Below, piece by piece: positions 5,332 to 8,145 of a stretch of DNA of 8,145 nucleotides. The translations under genes were made by a program, and so were the position numbers. Source of the stretch: Maritimibacter sp. (GTDB taxonomy: Bacteria > Pseudomonadota > Alphaproteobacteria > Rhodobacterales > Rhodobacteraceae); assembly GCA_020441225.1 (NCBI GenBank), contig JAGRMP010000400.1, positions 1-8,145 on the forward strand. Direction: 5' to 3'. A model generated the notes under the pieces. That model had not been told where the DNA came from. It saw only the letters and a list, made by a program, of their open reading frames with translations, and searched no databases. The stretch's first letter is position 1, and each line of letters begins with the position of its first letter.

Positions 5332-6372
5332 ATGCGTCTGGTTTGTCCGAACTGTGGTGCGCAATACGAAGTGGACGATCGCGTCATCCCTGACAGCGGC
5401 CGCGATGTTCAGTGTTCGTCCTGCGGACATGCCTGGTATCAGATGCCTGCGGGCGTGGAAGCGGCAGAGGCGCCATTGCCCGACGAGATCGCGGACGAGA
5501 TCGCCGACGAGACCGAAGACGGTTTCGGCGCCGAGGACGAGAGCGACGATTTCGAGCCCGAAGCCGGCCCCGACCCCGAGCCCGAACCTGAACCCGAGAC
5601 GGAGCCCGAGCCAGAACCCGATACGGAAGAGGCCCCGGTCGTCCCCGCCGAAGCGGCGACCGAAGACGCCACACCGTCGACCCCTGCTGCGCCCGAAGCC
5701 CCCGCCGCGGACGAGAACGCCGACGAGAACGGGGACGACGACGACGAGGACGAAGAGGACGAAGACGCGGGCCCGCCGCCCAGCGTCGAGGGCGTGACGC
5801 CGCCCAAGCGCGATCTCGACCAGAACCTGCGCGCGATCCTGCAGGAAGAGGTCGCCCGCGAAATGGCGGCGCGGGCCTCCGACACCGGGCAGACGGTGAT
5901 CGAAACGCCGCTGACCCCGGGCGGGACGGACACGCCCGCCGAGGACACCAGCGACCTCGAGCTGATCCGCGACCCGTCGCAACCGTCCGACGACGACACC
6001 CTTCCCGATAGTGGCGCTGACGTTGGGCCGGCCCCGACCCCGGACCGCGTCGACGTCTTCGCCGCCGCCCCGGACGTCGCCGCCGCGCCCGACAGGGCCT
6101 CGCGCAAGGATCTGTTCCCGGACATCGAGGAGATCAATTCGACCCTCGACAGCCACGGTCTGGAAGACGAGGACGAGGACGAGACCGACGCCGACGAGCG
6201 CAGCGGTTTCAGCCGGGCTTTTCTCACGGTCATCGCCATCGCCGCACTGCTGCTGGCGCTCTATCTCGCTGCGCCCAAACTTGCCGCCAGCGTTCCCGCG
6301 CTGGAACCCGCGCTGTCGGCCTATGTCGGCGCGATCAACGGCCTGCGGGGGATGTTCTCGGGCCTGATCTAG
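5332..6372 (+). CDS. MJ0042-type zinc-ribbon protein with acidic linker and C-terminal membrane helix, function unknown
   Basis: The 346-residue product starts MRLVCPNCGAQYEV and carries a four-cysteine zinc ribbon (Cys5, Cys8, Cys28, Cys31, then W35) of the MJ0042/zinc_ribbon_5 type (TIGR02098-like). A long disordered acidic linker follows (about 45-150) with Glu-Pro repeats (81-97) and an Asp/Glu run (133-145). Next come a likely helix DLDQNLRAILQEEVAREMAA (161-180), a short motif SRKDLFPDIEEINSTL (257-272), a second acidic patch (277-290) and one hydrophobic helix (about 297-315). The last 31 residues end in ALSAYVGAINGLRGMF. The expected topology is zinc ribbon and linker in the cytoplasm and a short periplasmic tail. 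AAGGAG at 5316-5321, 10 bases upstream, serves as ribosome binding site. The gene is divergent from ftsE, an arrangement I associate with Rhodobacteraceae. Function is unknown; zinc-ribbon and membrane features suggest an anchored interaction or sensing protein, which is only inference. Confidence 0.88.
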   Translation: MRLVCPNCGAQYEVDDRVIPDSGRDVQCSSCGHAWYQMPAGVEAAEAPLPDEIADEIADETEDGFGAEDESDDFEPEAGPDPEPEPEPETEPEPEPDTEEAPVVPAEAATEDATPSTPAAPEAPAADENADENGDDDDEDEEDEDAGPPPSVEGVTPPKRDLDQNLRAILQEEVAREMAARASDTGQTVIETPLTPGGTDTPAEDTSDLELIRDPSQPSDDDTLPDSGADVGPAPTPDRVDVFAAAPDVAAAPDRASRKDLFPDIEEINSTLDSHGLEDEDEDETDADERSGFSRAFLTVIAIAALLLALYLAAPKLAASVPALEPALSAYVGAINGLRGMFSGLI

Positions 6373-6396
6373 CATCGGGCCGGTCAGGTTGCAGAC

Positions 6397-6413
6397 CCCG
6401 GCCGCGGGCCGGG
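6397..6413. terminator. GC-rich hairpin between convergent genes, possible terminator
   Basis: CCCGGCC (6397-6403) and GGCCGGG (6407-6413) form a perfect 7-base stem with a GCG loop in the 60-base gap between two convergent stops. A competing stem, GGCCGG (6378-6383) with CCGGCC (6398-6403), is possible. There is no T-tract on either strand, so intrinsic termination is uncertain. Confidence 0.4.
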
Positions 6414-6432
6414 CCGCGCGCCCGTCCGGCGA

Positions 6433-8145
6433 TCAGAACAGATCCAGCAGCCGCTTGAGGTATTCGCGCTCCAGCTCCGGCCGGTCGGTCTCGCCCGAGC
6501 GGCGGCGCAGCTCTTCCATCAGCTCCTGGGCCCGGCGGTACACGTCTTCGCGCTCGGCAAGCGGCCCGTCGTCGGCGAGCGACCCGGTGTCGCCCGGGGT
6601 GCGGCCGAGCGGATCGGCGCGGCGCTGACCCTGCGGCTGGCCGCCCAGCTCGCCCTGGTCGCCCGGCTGGTTGTTCTGCGCCTGCTGGCGCATCCCCTCC
6701 TCGATATTGCGCATGCCCTCGCGCAGCGCTTCCATCGCTTCCGCCTGGCGGTCGAGCGCGCCCGAAGTGTCGCCCCGTTCCAGCGCATCCGCCGCCTGGT
6801 CCATCGCCCGGCCCGCGCGGTCGAGCGCCTCGCGCGCCGCATTGCCCTCGGGCGTGCCGGCGCCGGGCAGGTTGTTGCGCTGGCGCCGCAGCTCGTTTTC
6901 GAGCGCGCGCTGCCGGTCGGCGAGGCTGCCTTGCGCCCCGGGATCCTCGCCCTGGCCATCGCCGCCGATGCCGGTGTCGTCGCCGGGCCGGTCGCCCTGC
7001 TGGCCCTGGCCCTGTTGCTGGCCTTGCTGTCCCTGACCTTGCTGCTGCCCCGGCTGCTGCCCCTGTTGCCCCTGCTGCTGCCCCTGTTGGCCTTGCTCCC
7101 CCTGCTGGCCCTGCTGCCCGGGCTGTTCGCCGCCGCGCTGGCGCTGCAGATCGCGGAACGCCTCGTCCGACAGCCCCTGCTGTTCGCGCAATGTGTCGGC
7201 GAGCCCTTCGAGCGCCTCCTGACCCTGCCCCTGGCCCTGCTGGCCCGAGGCGCCTTCGGTCATCTGCATGTTCTCCATCATCTGCTGCAGCATATCGAGC
7301 AACTGCTGGGCCTCTTCCATCCGGCCCTGCTCCATCAGCTCCTGGATCCGGTCCATCAGCTCCTGCAGGTCCTGCTGGGTCATCTCCATCTGCTGGCCCT
7401 GGTCGGGCTCGTCGGTCCGGTTCTCGGGCTCGCGGCGGGCGAGCTCGTCCATGTAGTTGCGCATCGCCTCGCGGTATTCGTCCATGAGCTGGCGCAGCTC
7501 CTCGGGCGTCGCGCCCTGGCGCATCGCCTCGGCCAGCCGCTCGCGCGCGCGCCGCAGCGCCTCCAGCGCATCCGCCAGAGCCCCGTCCTCGATCTCGATG
7601 GCGAGTTCCCACAGCGCCTGCGCCGCTTCGTCGCGCCCGGCCGAGGCCAGCATCGGGTCTTCCAGCGTCTTGATCGCCGAACGCAGCCGCAGGTATTGCC
7701 CGTCCGCCGGAAACAGATCGTCCGGCCGGTTCGAGATCGCACGCAAGAGCCGTGCGGCCCGCGGCGCGTTCTCCTGGCTCCACAAGATGTCGCGGCGCTG
7801 TTCGACGATGGCGCGCGCAAGCGGGTGCAGGAACCGGCGGCCGGGCAGGGTGATCTCGACCGGCGCGCTTGTCCCCGCCTGCCCGGCGGCGTCGAAAGCG
7901 GTAAAGCTCAGCGCCACCGGCAGCTCGGCCCAGGGGTGCTCGGCGAGGTTCTCGACCAGCAATTCCTCGACCCGGTCGCGGTCGCCGCGATAGGGCATCG
8001 GCAAATCGACGACGATGGCGTCGCGCGGCTCGGGCTCCACCTCCAGCCCGTAGCGCCGCTCGACCCGCCCGAGGTCCAGCACGATCTCGGCGCTGCCCGC
8101 GGTCACGCCGTAATCGTCGGTCGCGGCGAAGGGCAGGCGCATCTC
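6433..8145 (-). CDS. DUF4175 / TIGR02302-family low-complexity membrane protein (C-terminal part, cut by window edge)
   Basis: The frame is open from the right edge to TGA at 6433, showing 570 residues without a start; the ATG at 8142 is internal because family members are longer and have N-terminal membrane helices, expected beyond the edge. The visible order is a beta-rich, probably extracytoplasmic domain (about 1-105, with ATDDYGVTAGSAEIVLDL), LPGRRFLHPLARAIVEQRRD near 100-120, then a long charged helical region with Met/Gln-rich coiled-coil character (about 160-300). A Gly-Gln-Gln low-complexity tract follows (about 339-384, DNA 6994-7129). Next are another helical segment and a conserved-looking C-terminus with RADPLGR and a final RPELEREYLKRLLDLF. 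This matches the alphaproteobacterial TIGR02302 family (DUF4175), whose function is unknown. It converges on the zinc-ribbon gene with 60 bases between stops. Its own promoter and N-terminus are not visible. Confidence 0.9.
   Translation of the reverse strand, partial: EMRLPFAATDDYGVTAGSAEIVLDLGRVERRYGLEVEPEPRDAIVVDLPMPYRGDRDRVEELLVENLAEHPWAELPVALSFTAFDAAGQAGTSAPVEITLPGRRFLHPLARAIVEQRRDILWSQENAPRAARLLRAISNRPDDLFPADGQYLRLRSAIKTLEDPMLASAGRDEAAQALWELAIEIEDGALADALEALRRARERLAEAMRQGATPEELRQLMDEYREAMRNYMDELARREPENRTDEPDQGQQMEMTQQDLQELMDRIQELMEQGRMEEAQQLLDMLQQMMENMQMTEGASGQQGQGQGQEALEGLADTLREQQGLSDEAFRDLQRQRGGEQPGQQGQQGEQGQQGQQQGQQGQQPGQQQGQGQQGQQQGQGQQGDRPGDDTGIGGDGQGEDPGAQGSLADRQRALENELRRQRNNLPGAGTPEGNAAREALDRAGRAMDQAADALERGDTSGALDRQAEAMEALREGMRNIEEGMRQQAQNNQPGDQGELGGQPQGQRRADPLGRTPGDTGSLADDGPLAEREDVYRRAQELMEELRRRSGETDRPELEREYLKRLLDLF
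6994..7129 (-). repeat. Imperfect 9-base GQQ-coding repeat tract
   Basis: On the minus strand this stretch is a run of variants of CAGCAGGGC/CAACAGGGG, encoding about 45 residues of almost only Gly and Gln with occasional Pro and Glu. Codons vary between copies (CAG/CAA, GGC/GGG/GGT), so the peptide pattern is kept while the DNA is not perfectly repetitive. It lies within the DUF4175 gene and keeps the frame. Confidence 0.8.

Noticed and set aside
3552..5387. A 611-residue fused FtsE-FtsX-like frame on the minus strand
   Set aside because: Only the part after 4454 is FtsX; the upstream portion is ftsE read in the wrong frame. FtsE is intact in its own frame and ends in a normal GTGA overlap.
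5439..6239. Ser-rich 266-codon minus-strand frame
   Set aside because: It is the complement of GAC/GAG/GCC-rich codons of the acidic protein; the long Ser runs are a mirror artefact.
5119..6375. 418-codon minus-strand frame opposite the zinc-ribbon gene
   Set aside because: Val/Gly/Arg low-complexity shadow of the acidic linker codons; it would also cover the promoter region and ftsE start.
6994..7129. Tandem repeats considered as a CRISPR array or intergenic satellite
   Set aside because: The repeats are 9-base imperfect units with no spacers, in frame inside a coding gene, encoding Gly-Gln-Gln.
1..8145. Mobile element, defence system, prophage or RNA gene
   Set aside because: I looked for transposase, integrase, toxin-antitoxin and nuclease motifs, terminal inverted repeats, and tRNA/rRNA patterns and saw none; base composition and coding style are uniform across the window.

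Overview
The window is about 8.1 kb of very GC-rich bacterial chromosome with a strong bias to G/C in third codon positions, which leaves long open 'shadow' frames opposite nearly every gene. The gene content points to an alphaproteobacterium of the Rhodobacteraceae (Rhodobacterales). The pointers are a DUF4175/TIGR02302-type Gln/Gly-rich membrane protein, an MJ0042-type zinc-ribbon membrane protein divergent from ftsEX, and a PlsC-like acyltransferase directly behind ftsX. This placement rests on recognising families and gene order, not on a database search.

Layout. (1) 1-238, minus strand: the N-terminal 79 codons of an N-formylglutamate amidohydrolase family protein, cut by the left edge. 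(2) 239-413: a divergent intergenic region with a possible pyk promoter, a CCCCAA/TTGGGG inverted repeat and a LacI-family-like operator. (3) 414-1862, plus: pyruvate kinase (pyk), followed after 59 bases by a 74-residue two-helix membrane protein (1922-2146). (4) 2147-2219: a convergent gap with GC-rich nested hairpins. (5) 2220-5122, minus: a compact cluster in transcription order ftsE, ftsX, plsC-like acyltransferase and PPOX-type flavoprotein. Its three junctions overlap by 4, 4 and 14 bases, so it is almost certainly one translationally coupled operon. (6) 5123-5331: a divergent control region with a good sigma70-type promoter for the rightward gene and two abutting palindromes just upstream of its -35 box. 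(7) 5332-6372, plus: a zinc-ribbon protein with a long acidic Pro/Glu linker and one C-terminal membrane helix. (8) 6373-6432: a convergent gap with a GC-rich hairpin. (9) 6433-8145, minus: the C-terminal 570 residues of the DUF4175/TIGR02302 protein, cut by the right edge.

How the genes fit together. pyk makes the last ATP-yielding step of lower glycolysis/Entner-Doudoroff metabolism, and the operator-like palindrome upstream suggests carbon-source control. The ftsE-ftsX operon encodes the ABC-type divisome regulator of peptidoglycan hydrolysis. Its coupling to a 1-acyl-glycerol-3-phosphate acyltransferase gene places envelope division and phospholipid synthesis on one transcript. The two long low-complexity proteins (acidic zinc-ribbon protein and Q/G-rich DUF4175 protein) are of unknown function and are the least understood parts of the window.

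I did not find an exotic or mobile system: no transposase, integrase, CRISPR array, phage gene, toxin-antitoxin pair, tRNA or rRNA was visible. The region looks like ordinary conserved chromosome. The most useful leads are the regulatory palindromes and the poorly characterised membrane proteins.
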